Counted from the stretch's first letter, positions 10,888 through 18,558 are shown. The stretch is 64,000 nucleotides of DNA from Roseobacter sp. CCS2 (GCF_000169435.1 NZ_AAYB01000008.1:1-64000); one strand, 5' to 3'. Notes: a model not told the origin generated them from the sequence alone. Program-made: numbers and translations.

Positions 10888-11902
10888 CGCCACTTTCGGT
10901 CATTGACCAATCGCAGACCAGCCGCCCGGTCAACCGCGCATCAGGGTCGCCGACCGCGGGATCACCATTCATCACATAGTAAACGGCACCTGCATCCAGC
11001 ATCCGTTTATGCTCACTCCGCGGTATCTCAAAAAAGATCATATTGGCTTGCGGTTCAAACAGCATCTTGGCCGTATTGTGCTGACGCAGCCCATCCGCCA
11101 ATTGCATGCAACGCGCATTGGCCGCCCGCGCCATATCCAGCCAAAGGTTGTCGGTCAGATAGGCTTGCATCTGCGCTGACAGATAACGGTGCTTTGACAG
11201 CAAATGGCCACCCCGCTTGCGCCGCAGCTCAAATTCCCACGCGATATCGGGGTTAAAGATCACACAGGCCTCGACACCCAACAGGCCGTTTTTGGTGCCG
11301 CCAAAACTGACCGTATCAACGCCTGCTTTCCACGTCATGTCAGCTGCGGAACATCCCAGTGCCACCAACGCGTTGGTAAACCGCGCACCATCCAGATGGG
11401 TTTGCATGCCAAACTCTTGCGCGGTGGCGGTCAGCGCGCCGATTTCATCCAGCGTATAGATCGTACCTTTTTCGGTCACCTGCGTGATTGAAACGGGGCC
11501 ACGCTGGGGGCCATGCACACCTCGGTTTTCCTCGCCGATGATTTTTGCGCGCAGATCATCTGCTGTCATCTTTCCGTCTGCGGTTGGCACAAGCGTCAGC
11601 TTGGCCCCGGTATAGAACTCTGGCGCATTGCATTCATCTTCGTGGATATGTGCGCAGTCGGTACAAAAGACGGTTTCCCACGGTTTCGTCATGGCTGACA
11701 ATAAGACCGAATTCGCAGCGGTGCCGTTGATCACCAGATAAACGGCGGCCTCTGGGGCCTCAAACACCTCGCGCACCTGCGCGCGCACGGCGTCCATAAT
11801 CGGGTCCGCGCCATAGCCCATGGCGTAGCCTTCATTGGCGGCGACCATGGCCTCCATCACTTTGGGGTGGGCGGGGCCTGCGTTATCCGAAGCAAAATAC
11901 AT
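10856..11902 (-). CDS. Low-specificity threonine aldolase (PLP-dependent, beta-eliminating lyase family)
   Basis: Cleaves L-threonine or allo-threonine to glycine and acetaldehyde. The 348-residue product shows MYFASDNAGPAHPKVMEAM, YGADPIMDAVRAQVREVF, the substrate-side THLDGARFTNALVALG and the PLP-lysine motif DTVSFGGTKNGLLG with Lys near residue 205. It lies directly after the UPF0260 gene (stop and start adjacent) at the end of a reverse run that also holds ribF and a MaoC hydratase. It is likely cotranscribed with UPF0260. Confidence 0.93.
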   Translation of the reverse strand: MYFASDNAGPAHPKVMEAMVAANEGYAMGYGADPIMDAVRAQVREVFEAPEAAVYLVINGTAANSVLLSAMTKPWETVFCTDCAHIHEDECNAPEFYTGAKLTLVPTADGKMTADDLRAKIIGEENRGVHGPQRGPVSITQVTEKGTIYTLDEIGALTATAQEFGMQTHLDGARFTNALVALGCSAADMTWKAGVDTVSFGGTKNGLLGVEACVIFNPDIAWEFELRRKRGGHLLSKHRYLSAQMQAYLTDNLWLDMARAANARCMQLADGLRQHNTAKMLFEPQANMIFFEIPRSEHKRMLDAGAVYYVMNGDPAVGDPDARLTGRLVCDWSMTESGVSQFLDLLHG

Positions 11903-12376
11903 CTAAAGTGGCTCCTCGATAATATGGTCGTCCCAGTCGTCTTCATCGACATTGGTTTCGGGGATCGTCATGCCTTTCACGGACACGCCTGCCTGATGCA
12001 CCGACGCCGGATCACCCGAGATTAGGGGGTGCCAGTCATAAAGCGGGCGGCCCTCATACACCAGACGGTAGCCACAGGTCAGCGGCAGCCAATACAGATT
12101 GTCCTCGATTGTCTTGGGGCTTAGCACGATGCATTCTGGCACATAGCGATGCCGGTTGGCATAGTTGCTACACAAACAACTGTCGCCGTCCAACAGGCGG
12201 CAGGCGATACGGGTCAAGGCGACGGTGCCGTCGTCATCCTCCAGCTTGTTCAGGCAGCATTTGCCACAGCCATCACACAACGCTTCCCATTCTTGCTGGT
12301 TCAGTTTTGCCATCGGTTTGGTTTCCCAGAACCGCGGGGCCAGCCCGTCGCGGGGGATGTCAGCGGACATCGGCAA
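11903..12376 (-). CDS. UPF0260 / YcgN-family cysteine-cluster protein
   Basis: The 157-residue product has APRFWETKPMAKLNQQEWEALCDGCGKCCLNKLEDDDG, typical of the UPF0260 family, with CDGCGKCC plus later Cys residues (GDSCLCSNYANRH, LTCGY) likely to bind an Fe-S cluster or zinc, as in the YkgJ superfamily. Function is unknown. A start at 12376 or at the next Met (12370) is possible; both keep the conserved block. The 5' end overlaps ribF by 17 bases. Confidence 0.88.
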   Translation of the reverse strand: MPMSADIPRDGLAPRFWETKPMAKLNQQEWEALCDGCGKCCLNKLEDDDGTVALTRIACRLLDGDSCLCSNYANRHRYVPECIVLSPKTIEDNLYWLPLTCGYRLVYEGRPLYDWHPLISGDPASVHQAGVSVKGMTIPETNVDEDDWDDHIIEEPL

Positions 12377-13301
12377 GGATTTCTTTGGCGGAAACGCAAT
12401 CTGCGTCCATTTGCGTGATCAGCGCATCGAGGTCGCCGAACTTTAGCTCTGGTCGCAGGAAATCAACCAATGCAACCGACAGTGTCGATCCATAAAGATC
12501 ACCCTTGAAATCAAAAATAAACGTCTCGCAATTGGGTATGTTTTCCCCAAACATCGGACGCACGCCGATAGAAGCCGCGCCATCATAGGTGCCTTTGTGG
12601 GGTCCATCCAGCATATCCACCTTCACCGCATAAACGCCAAACTTCGGCGGATGCAGATCCATGATCGACATATTGGCGGTGGGATAGCCCAGATCGCGCC
12701 CGCGCTGATCACCGCGAATAACCTCGCCTTCAATCCGGTGCCAGTGGCCCAGCATGGCAGCCGCATCACGCGGTTTGCCATCGGTCAAGGCTTGCCGGAT
12801 CGCGGTGGAAGACACGTTCGCGGTATCAATCGCCACAATCGGTGCGATGGTCACGCCAAAGCCCATTTCAGTACCAAAGGTTTGCAAGTCGTCCACAGTT
12901 CCGGCGCGCCCTTTGCCGAAACAGAAATCTGCACCGACCACGACGTGTTTCAGGCCTAGCTGATCGGCAATAATCGTCTGCGCAAATGCGCGTGGGGACA
13001 GGCCGGCGAGGGCTTCGTTGAATGGCACCTCATACAGTTTTTCGACACCAAGCTTGGCCAACCGATTGGCGCGGGCCTCGGCGTTCATCAGGCGGAAAGG
13101 GTTGGGATCACGCGAAAAATAGCTGCGGGGGTGTGGTTCAAACGTCATGATCCCCAAGGGCGCATTCACGGCTTTCGCGGCCTTGCGTGTCAGGTCAATA
13201 ACCGCTTGATGCCCAATATGCACACCATCGAAATTGCCAATCGCTGCAGCAGCGCCACGGTCGGCAGGATCGATATAAATAGTGTCACGTATGATGTGCA
13301 T
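12360..13301 (-). CDS. ribF: Bifunctional riboflavin kinase / FAD synthetase
   Basis: Phosphorylates riboflavin to FMN and adenylates FMN to FAD. The start at 13301 (MHIIRDTIYIDPADRGAAAA) is chosen over an upstream in-frame Met, giving 313 residues, the usual length. The N-terminal FAD synthetase part has IGNFDGVHIGHQAVI and FCFGKGRAGTVDDL. The C-terminal kinase part has GDQRGRDLGYPTANM, YDGAASIGVRPMF and NCETFIFDFKGDLYGSTLSV. All motifs are intact. No FMN riboswitch is evident upstream, where a long hairpin separates it from the MaoC gene. Confidence 0.94.
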   Translation of the reverse strand: MHIIRDTIYIDPADRGAAAAIGNFDGVHIGHQAVIDLTRKAAKAVNAPLGIMTFEPHPRSYFSRDPNPFRLMNAEARANRLAKLGVEKLYEVPFNEALAGLSPRAFAQTIIADQLGLKHVVVGADFCFGKGRAGTVDDLQTFGTEMGFGVTIAPIVAIDTANVSSTAIRQALTDGKPRDAAAMLGHWHRIEGEVIRGDQRGRDLGYPTANMSIMDLHPPKFGVYAVKVDMLDGPHKGTYDGAASIGVRPMFGENIPNCETFIFDFKGDLYGSTLSVALVDFLRPELKFGDLDALITQMDADCVSAKEILADVR

Positions 13302-13339
13302 GGCTTTGGGTAACGGACGGCGCAAGCCCGTGCAAGCGC

Positions 13340-13394
13340 CGCTTATCAGCCCTTACGGGCCTCTTCGCGCAGAAAGCCGCAGGCTTGATAAGCG
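13340..13394. repeat. Long imperfect inverted repeat between maoC-like gene and ribF
   Basis: The arms CGCTTATCAGCC (13340-13351) and GGCTTGATAAGCG (13382-13394) pair with a single bulge and enclose a smaller CCC/GGG stem. The repeat begins directly after the MaoC stop codon. There is no T-run, so it may be an RNA-processing or REP-like element rather than a terminator. Confidence 0.5.
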
Positions 13395-13838
13395 CTAGTC
13401 GAATTTCCGCGAAGGTGCGAGGACGGTTGCATCACCGACCAGCACCTTTTTGTTGTTCACCAGACAGCGTGTATTCATCGTCACACGGCGTTTGGAATGA
13501 TCAATTTCGGTCACTTCAACTTCGGCCAGAACCATGTCGCCGGGGCGCACCGGGGCCAGAAATTTCAGGCTTTGGCCCAGATAGACCGTGCCATGCCCGG
13601 GCAGTTGTTCGCCAATCACCGCACTGACCAAACCAGCGGTCAGCATCCCATGTGCGATGCGCCCACCAAAGATGGTGTCTTGCGCGTAATCTTCATCCAG
13701 ATGCACCGGGTTTCTGTCAGTGGACACTTCGGAAAACATCTCAATATCGCGGTCGGTGATTACCTTACGCAGCGATCGGGTCATGCCGATTTCGATATCT
13801 TCGATACAAATCGTCCCGCGGGGTGCGTTGTCCAACAT
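13395..13838 (-). CDS. MaoC family (R)-specific enoyl-CoA hydratase-like protein
   Basis: The 147-residue hotdog-fold protein has FSEVSTDRNPVHLDEDYAQ and GGRIAHGMLTAGLVSAVIG, carrying the Asp/His pair of the hydratase-2 motif (D...N.H and GRIAHG). The family hydrates trans-2-enoyl-CoA to (R)-3-hydroxyacyl-CoA, often for PHA or fatty acid metabolism. The physiological substrate is unknown. It is separated from ribF by a stable inverted repeat. About 90 A/T-rich bases upstream (13839-13928) can hold its promoter. Confidence 0.9.
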   Translation of the reverse strand: MLDNAPRGTICIEDIEIGMTRSLRKVITDRDIEMFSEVSTDRNPVHLDEDYAQDTIFGGRIAHGMLTAGLVSAVIGEQLPGHGTVYLGQSLKFLAPVRPGDMVLAEVEVTEIDHSKRRVTMNTRCLVNNKKVLVGDATVLAPSRKFD

Positions 13839-13928
13839 ATCAAGCTCCGTAAGATAACAAAAGTTCAGGTATTACACCTATATTGAAATTTTATTACTTC
13901 GCGGATGCAGAAAAATCAAGTGATTCCT

Positions 13929-14804
13929 CTAGCGCAACTGCCCTATTGTGTAGGTCGCGCTTGTTTGTTCGCCATCCAAATACGCCTTCAACGCATCAGG
14001 GTCAGGATCGCGGTCCGTTTTCGTTTCCTTTGCCGCCAAACCGCCGGAAATAAACAGCGTGTCGATATCTTCCTGCAATCCACCCAGAATATCGGTGCCG
14101 ATGCCATCCCCGATGGCCACTATACGCGGATCAGATGGCGCATGTGTTAATGCAGCGAGCCTGCGGCGCGCGAGGTCATAGATCGGCGGGTGCGGTTTGC
14201 CGAAATAAAGGCTTTCGCCGCCCATTTCCGTATAAAGCGCGGCCAATGCACCAGCGCACCATTCACGTACTTCGCCGCGGTCCACGATGATATCGGGGTT
14301 GGCACACAGCAGTTTCAGCCCTTTGGTTTTCGCATAGAGGAATTCAGGGCGGTTGACGTCCACATCCGCCAGCGGATCAAAGGGGCCGCAACAAACGATC
14401 CCTTCGGCCTCTTCCAACGGCACCTTCTGAATATTCACTGGATCATCAATGATTTTCAAAGGCTTGAAGAAGTCATCATCACGTGGACTTTCCCCCATGA
14501 ACCAAATCTTTTCACCAACTATGCCCCGAAACATCGCCGCGCGCGCGCTGTCGCCAGAGGTCGCAATCGCGTCCCACGCATCATCTGGCACACCCAAGTC
14601 GTTGATCTGACGCGCGACGCTATCCCACGGACGGGGGGAATTGGTGACAAGCACCACAACGCCACCTGCCGCGCGGTATTTTTGCATGGCTGTCACGGCA
14701 TCTGGCAGCGCCTCGATCCCGTTATGCATACAGCCCCACAGGTCCACGAAAGCGGCGTCATACTGACCCGAGATGTCGGCGAATTGGTCGATAATCTGGG
14801 TCAT
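13929..14804 (-). CDS. TIGR01459 family HAD-type hydrolase
   Basis: The 291-residue NagD-like HAD phosphatase has YDAAFVDLWGCMHNGIEALP with the nucleophile Asp, VVVLVTNSPRP (motif II), KPHPPIYDLARRRLAAL (motif III Lys) and VAIGDGIGTDILGGLQEDID (motif IV). The second motif-I Asp (DxD) is replaced: the motif reads DLW. The subfamily is common in alphaproteobacteria and its substrate is not known. A 20-bp palindrome lies 35 bases upstream of the start in the gap behind ppaC. Confidence 0.9.
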   Translation of the reverse strand: MTQIIDQFADISGQYDAAFVDLWGCMHNGIEALPDAVTAMQKYRAAGGVVVLVTNSPRPWDSVARQINDLGVPDDAWDAIATSGDSARAAMFRGIVGEKIWFMGESPRDDDFFKPLKIIDDPVNIQKVPLEEAEGIVCCGPFDPLADVDVNRPEFLYAKTKGLKLLCANPDIIVDRGEVREWCAGALAALYTEMGGESLYFGKPHPPIYDLARRRLAALTHAPSDPRIVAIGDGIGTDILGGLQEDIDTLFISGGLAAKETKTDRDPDPDALKAYLDGEQTSATYTIGQLR

Positions 14805-14838
14805 GTGTTAACCTTTATGAACGGTATGATTTGCGTAC

Positions 14839-14858
14839 ACAGCTTGTACACAAGCTGT
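14839..14858. promoter_or_regulatory. Palindrome upstream of the TIGR01459 gene
   Basis: ACAGCTTG-TACA-CAAGCTGT has perfect 8-bp arms. Flanking TGCGTA and TACGCA extend the symmetry imperfectly to about 36 bp. It sits 35 bases before the start codon, in the only non-coding gap available for a promoter, so an operator is likely. The binding protein is unknown. Confidence 0.45.
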
Positions 14859-14900
14859 ACATACGCATGTGCAACCTAGAGGGCCCGGAACTTAGTGGCG

Positions 14901-15818
14901 TCAAACCTTGAGCGCGGGGATGATCTGCTTTTTGCGGCTCATGACGCCGGGCAGAACCACGCTGTCGCCTTCAACTTTCGCGTCAAAGGATTTCTCGGCC
15001 ACGGTTTTCACCATGTCATTGGGGATCAGCATCGTGGCTTCTTCCTTGATGATGTCGACGACGAAAAGCAGGACTTCATCCACTTTGTCGGCCTTTGCGA
15101 CTTTTGGCATTTCCTTCATCAAAGATTCTTTGCGGTCCAACACGATTTGCGGGGCTGTGGTTTCCAGCACCGAAACGCGGAATTTTTTACCATCGACGGC
15201 GTATTCCTTGCTGTCCATGCGCAGCAGGTCCGCGTCAGAGAAAGCAGAGACATCGGATTTCGCTTCAAACATCTCGCCCGCATATTTCTCAATATCAATA
15301 CTCAGGTCTTTGGCCAGTGCTTCGGCCACGTCCTTGTCGATTTCGGTTGTTGTGGGCGAACGGAAGGCAAGGGTGTCGGACAGGATGCAGGACAGCATCA
15401 GGCCTTTGACGCCTTCGGGCATTTCGCTGGCGTGATCGCCCATCATCTGGTGCATGATCGTGGCAGTACATGCCAAAGGGCGGATCGTGATGTTGATCGG
15501 TTTTTTCGTCTCTAGCCCACCGACCAGCATGTGGTGATCAATAACAGCCAGCACATCCGCGTTGTTGATATTGGCAGGCAATTCAGCCGGGTTATTTGTA
15601 TCAACGATGACGCAGGACTGGTCGTCCTCAACACCTTTGATAATCTCTGGCAGGTCAAAGCCCCAACGCTTGGCAACAAACGCCGCTTCGGTGTTCGGCT
15701 CACCCAGCAGGGCTGCCTTTGCGTCGATCCCGGTGTGGTTCAGGAACCATTCCCAGATCAAGGGGGATCCGGTGCTATCGGTGTCAGGGGATTTGTGGCC
15801 AAATACGCGCGTTGTCAT
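14901..15818 (-). CDS. ppaC: Manganese-dependent inorganic pyrophosphatase (family II, DHH)
   Basis: Hydrolyses pyrophosphate to phosphate. The start at 15818 gives MTTRVFGHKSPDTDSTGSPL and 305 residues, the usual family II length. Metal-binding motifs are visible: GHKSPDTDS, VDTNNPAEL, AVIDHHMLVGG. The C-terminal DHHA2 domain ends PGVMSRKKQIIPAL, with the SRKKQ substrate-binding signature. It is divergent from the small ORFs beginning at 15954. An upstream in-frame MH pair at 15824 is an alternative start. Confidence 0.95.
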   Translation of the reverse strand: MTTRVFGHKSPDTDSTGSPLIWEWFLNHTGIDAKAALLGEPNTEAAFVAKRWGFDLPEIIKGVEDDQSCVIVDTNNPAELPANINNADVLAVIDHHMLVGGLETKKPINITIRPLACTATIMHQMMGDHASEMPEGVKGLMLSCILSDTLAFRSPTTTEIDKDVAEALAKDLSIDIEKYAGEMFEAKSDVSAFSDADLLRMDSKEYAVDGKKFRVSVLETTAPQIVLDRKESLMKEMPKVAKADKVDEVLLFVVDIIKEEATMLIPNDMVKTVAEKSFDAKVEGDSVVLPGVMSRKKQIIPALKV

Positions 15819-15953
15819 GTGCATCACTTTCCATGGGATCAAATGTTCGCCTGTATATAGAAGCGCGCGGGCAGAGTGTCACCCCATCCTGTCGGTTTGA
15901 CGGGTGCGGTGGCGGGCGTTATCCTAACCACACTCAACAGGAGGACGCTGACA

Positions 15954-15971
15954 ATGGACAAGCAAGTTTAA
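15954..15971 (+). CDS. Possible five-codon leader ORF 1 (MDKQV)
   Basis: ATGGACAAGCAAGTTTAA is preceded by a strong AGGAGG about 10 bases upstream and by the phrase CTGACA next to the ATG. A CGGGC-AAAG-GCCCG hairpin follows at 15989-16002. The second mini-ORF at 16032 has the same phrase (CTGACAATGGACA). The duplicated design argues that it is translated, probably as a regulatory leader, but there is no direct proof. Confidence 0.3.
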   Translation: MDKQV

Positions 15972-16031
15972 CCCGCTCGCTTTGACCTCGGGCAAAGGCC
16001 CGCACGTATTCCGATAGAAGGACACCCTGAC

Positions 16032-16049
16032 AATGGACATGGCGCCGTA
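16032..16049 (+). CDS. Possible five-codon leader ORF 2 (MDMAP)
   Basis: ATGGACATGGCGCCGTAA is preceded by AAGGACACC and CTGACA, mirroring mini-ORF 1. Two small hairpins follow: CGCC-GTTTT-GGCG (16050-16062) and GGGCC-GTTT-GGCCC (16070-16083). The next ATG with an upstream GAGAGG is the 60-residue ORF at 16116. Confidence 0.3.
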
Positions 16050-16115
16050 ACGCCGTTTTGGCGAACCGCTGGGCCGTTTGGCCCGATGACCACTTTCAGA
16101 CGAGAGGTGCACAAG

Positions 16116-16298
16116 ATGCCCCGCAAAACACCAAAACCCCGCAAGCCGGGTTTGAACCCTATGCCCACACCAAAAAACCGCCGCGCTGCACGCCCTGACC
16201 CCAAAGGTACACCGCCGCGCGCGCCGCAGGGTGTAACCCGCGACAAACGGTTTGATCGACGTCCGCCCAAGTTTCCCGGACGATTGGGTGGCAGATAG
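16116..16298 (+). CDS. Small Pro/Arg/Lys-rich protein (60 residues), unknown
   Basis: The ATG at 16116 follows GAGAGGTGCACAAG. The product starts MPRKTPKPRKPGLNP and ends PPKFPGRLGGR. About a quarter of its residues are proline and over a quarter Arg or Lys, with almost no acidic residues, so it should be unfolded and nucleic-acid- or ribosome-binding by charge alone. There is no recognised family, signal peptide or membrane segment. Codon use resembles its neighbours. It lies after two mini-ORFs, possibly on one transcript that starts divergently from ppaC. It could be a spurious ORF in GC-rich DNA; the ribosome-binding site is the main support. Confidence 0.45.
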   Translation: MPRKTPKPRKPGLNPMPTPKNRRAARPDPKGTPPRAPQGVTRDKRFDRRPPKFPGRLGGR

Positions 16299-16306
16299 CA
16301 AAAAGG

Positions 16307-16331
16307 GCCCCGCTGCTACGCGTGGCGGGGC
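16307..16331. terminator. GC-rich hairpin after the 60-residue ORF
   Basis: Stem GCCCCGC / GCGGGGC (16307-16313 with about 16325-16331). A T run follows only on the reverse strand (A's at 16300-16304); rightward termination would be weak. Confidence 0.4.
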
Positions 16332-16379
16332 TTGTCATCGCAGGGGTTTTCCATTTGGCTGCGCCGGAAAGGACACCTG

Positions 16380-17030
16380 ATGCCGCGCGAAGCCGATCTG
16401 TATCCCCCCATCAAAGCTTACCTGCAACGGCAAGGCTATGACGTGAAAGGCGAGGTGGGTGCCGCCGACGTTGTCGGGCGCCGGGGTGATGATCTGGTTA
16501 TTGTTGAACTCAAATTGGGGTTTTCGTTGGCGCTGTTTCATCAAGGGGTAGAGCGGCTTTTGACCACTGATCATGTTTATCTGGCCGTGCCGTCAGGCGG
16601 AAAGGCAAAGGCGCTTAAGGCAAATGTGAAACTGGCCCGCCGCGCCGGGCTGGGGGTCATGACCGTGCGCCTGCGCGACGGGCATATCGAGGTGCTGGCC
16701 GATCCGGGGCCATATGCGGCGCGGCAATCGAAAAAGAAAAAGACAAGGCTTTTACGCGCGTTTGAACGGTTGCAGGGCGATCCCAACGACGGGGGTGCCA
16801 CCCGGCATGGGATTATCACGGGGTATCGGCAAGATGCGTTGCGTTGCGCGCGGTTCTTGGCGGTGCATGGGCCGTCAAAAGGGGCCAAGGTCAAGGAATG
16901 GGCCGAGGTGCCGCAAGCCACGCAAATCATGGCGGCTGACCATTATGGTTGGTTCAACCGGGTGTCGCGTGGCGTCTATGATTTGACCGACGTGGGGCGC
17001 AAGGGGCTGGACGATTACGGCGATGTTTGA
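16380..17030 (+). CDS. DUF2161 domain protein, PD-(D/E)XK nuclease-like
   Basis: The start at 16380 follows GAAAGGA and yields MPREADLYPPIKAYLQRQGY (216 residues). The N-terminal part is nuclease-like: GEVGAADVVGRRGDDLVIVELKLGFS shows the D...ELK core of PD-(D/E)XK enzymes. A basic KKKKTRLLRAF stretch then leads to a C-terminal winged-helix-like part (VKEWAEVPQATQIMAADHYGWFNRVSRGVYDL). The family is annotated as a putative phosphodiesterase/nuclease of unknown role, widespread in Rhodobacteraceae. It is not part of any visible defence locus. It converges on the GumN-family gene with 7 bases between. Confidence 0.85.
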   Translation: MPREADLYPPIKAYLQRQGYDVKGEVGAADVVGRRGDDLVIVELKLGFSLALFHQGVERLLTTDHVYLAVPSGGKAKALKANVKLARRAGLGVMTVRLRDGHIEVLADPGPYAARQSKKKKTRLLRAFERLQGDPNDGGATRHGIITGYRQDALRCARFLAVHGPSKGAKVKEWAEVPQATQIMAADHYGWFNRVSRGVYDLTDVGRKGLDDYGDV

Positions 17031-17037
17031 TCCGGTC

Positions 17038-18030
17038 CTAATTCAGGCGCGAGATTGCCCAACCTTCATTTTCCAACAGTTGCAAAACGCCTTCTTCACC
17101 AATCAGGTGCCCTGCGCCAACCGCGACGACAATGTCGTCAAAGGTTTCAGAGGCTTCTGTAATCACCGGAATCCAGTTTCTGTTTCGGGTATTCAGTAGC
17201 GATTCTTCCATTTCGTCAAACATCGTCGTGGCCTCGGCCGGGTCCAGATCAGGGACATCAGACATGGCGATGCGTGACATTTCCCAAAGCCGCCCGATGT
17301 CTTCCGCGAAATAGCGATCAAGCATGGCAACGAACATCTGTTCTTGCAGTTCAGGAACCAGCATATTGACGCGCAGCATATCGACCTGTTCGTCAAAACT
17401 GTCGTCTTTGAACAGATCAAACAGTGTGGTGTAGGGTTCGACCGCTTGCATCGGCACGCCTGCCGCCTCTGCATCTTCAATAATCATGTGGTCCAAGCCA
17501 CGCACACCCGCCAGCATATCGGACATCGCGCAGGATGGCACCGCAAGGGTCAGTGACAGATACCAGGGCTGCATTTTCGCCGCCATGAATGACGGGATGC
17601 CCCGTTCGCTGGCGGCAGCGGCGATCATTTGCCATGTGTCTTCATCCAGTAAATCTGGCAGGGTGGGGCCATCAACGATAAACAAGCGGCTGGGATCAGT
17701 CGCGATCAGGTTTTGCAGCTCTGCCTCTTCCTTGGGTGTGGCCTCTAGCATGACCAGATCAGCAGATGCGATGGTGTCAGCCAGATCTGCGCGCAAATCT
17801 TCAAGCCTTGGGTCATAGATATGCATGGTGCCGACCACGGTGATCGACGCGTCTTCTTTGGTTGCGGTCCAGGTCAGGCCTTCTGCATAAGGCATACCTT
17901 CGACAGCAGCCGACAATTGCGCCTGCTGGTCTGGCGTCATGCGGTCCAGATAGCTTTCACCGACGCAGGCTGCGGCGGCAGGCAGCGCCGTGAAAGCAAA
18001 AAAAGCGGTTGCGACAGATCGAAAAAACAT
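17038..18030 (-). CDS. TraB/GumN family protein
   Basis: The 330-residue product starts with a signal peptide (MFFRSVATAFFAFTALPAAAA, cleaved before CVGESYLDR). The TraB/GumN core follows: SITVVGTMHIYDPRLEDL (the GT.H motif), DLVMLEATPKEEAEL (the E residue) and the C-terminal IVVAVGAGHLIGEEGVLQLLENEGW (the GAGHL motif). These conserved His and Glu residues suggest a metal-dependent protease-like fold; GumN in Xanthomonas is linked to the xanthan cluster, but no polysaccharide genes are adjacent here. It should be periplasmic or lipid-free secreted. Confidence 0.88.
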   Translation of the reverse strand: MFFRSVATAFFAFTALPAAAACVGESYLDRMTPDQQAQLSAAVEGMPYAEGLTWTATKEDASITVVGTMHIYDPRLEDLRADLADTIASADLVMLEATPKEEAELQNLIATDPSRLFIVDGPTLPDLLDEDTWQMIAAAASERGIPSFMAAKMQPWYLSLTLAVPSCAMSDMLAGVRGLDHMIIEDAEAAGVPMQAVEPYTTLFDLFKDDSFDEQVDMLRVNMLVPELQEQMFVAMLDRYFAEDIGRLWEMSRIAMSDVPDLDPAEATTMFDEMEESLLNTRNRNWIPVITEASETFDDIVVAVGAGHLIGEEGVLQLLENEGWAISRLN

Positions 18031-18093
18031 GCGCCATCCCTTGTTTGGTTATGCACACTACAGGTAAGGGTTCCGCGCCGAGGGTCAATTCCC

Positions 18094-18408
18094 TCAGACG
18101 CGGTTTTCCATGATCATACGTTGCCCAGCCCGGATCAGCATCCGACCGATCATGTGACGCCACGTGCGTTGCGGCGGTGGTACAATCCGCAAGGCGGCCT
18201 GCGGTGGCAGCATGGCGCCGCTTGGCAATTGCAGCGCGCCATTGTCGATAAATGCCCCTGATGACAAGGGCACTGGTGGCCAACCAGTCGCGCTTGGCCG
18301 CAATGACAACCTTTCGGGCAGGCTGCGCCGGGTGACAGGTTTTGTGTCACTATGGTGATGAATATCGGGGCCGATCTTGTGATCGACCGTGTAAAACGGG
18401 GGATGCAT
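18094..18408 (-). CDS. Hypothetical protein, 104 residues, weakly supported
   Basis: It begins MHPPFYTVDHKIGPDIHHHS and ends HMIGRMLIRAGQRMIMENRV, with a basic amphipathic C-terminal helix and a Pro-rich middle. No family is recognised and no clear Shine-Dalgarno precedes the ATG. It starts 30 bases after the hairpin terminator and 76 bases after the leader peptide stop, the place where an attenuated gene would be. Other frames are also partly open here, so it may be an artefact. The real start could be internal. Confidence 0.35.
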   Translation of the reverse strand: MHPPFYTVDHKIGPDIHHHSDTKPVTRRSLPERLSLRPSATGWPPVPLSSGAFIDNGALQLPSGAMLPPQAALRIVPPPQRTWRHMIGRMLIRAGQRMIMENRV

Positions 18409-18437
18409 GGATGTATCCGATCTTTAATCTTTTAGAG

Positions 18438-18464
18438 AAAATTGCGATGCGCCCACAGGCGCAA
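18438..18464 (-). terminator. Attenuator-like hairpin downstream of the WW leader peptide
   Basis: Reverse strand: TTGCG...CGCAA outer stem (18460-18464 with 18442-18446), followed at once by T4. An alternative perfect TGCGCC-TGTG-GGCGCA stem lies at 18463-18448. The hairpin sits 20 bases after the leader peptide stop. Confidence 0.5.
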
Positions 18465-18483
18465 CAGCACTGCAATGCGGTGG

Positions 18484-18519
18484 TTACCACCAGCGGGGAT
18501 TGAGAACCTTTCTGATCAT
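18484..18519 (-). CDS. Leader-peptide ORF ending in Trp-Trp (11 residues)
   Basis: ATG at 18519 is preceded by AAGGAG at ideal spacing (6 bases) and encodes MIRKVLNPRWW followed by TAA. The two Trp codons form part of a GGTGG-TAA-CCACC hairpin, and a terminator-like hairpin with a T-run follows. This is the layout of a tryptophan-type attenuator (leader peptide, competing hairpins, terminator). No trp biosynthetic gene lies downstream in the window; the next ORFs are the 104-residue hypothetical and the gumN-like gene. The peptide could also act on its own, or the RNA could be a trans-acting attenuator sRNA as in rhizobia. Confidence 0.5.
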   Translation of the reverse strand: MIRKVLNPRWW

Positions 18520-18558
18520 TGCAGTCTCCTTGATTCGGGATCGAATGGATGCGGTGTA

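Noticed and set aside
15968-16301. Long reverse-strand frames opposite the mini-ORF region
   Set aside because: Arg/Gly-rich low-complexity product typical of GC-rich antisense; no start signal.
16380-17030. A defence or restriction system around the DUF2161 nuclease-like protein
   Set aside because: Neighbours (a small basic ORF and a gumN-like gene) are not defence genes and there is no methylase or helicase.
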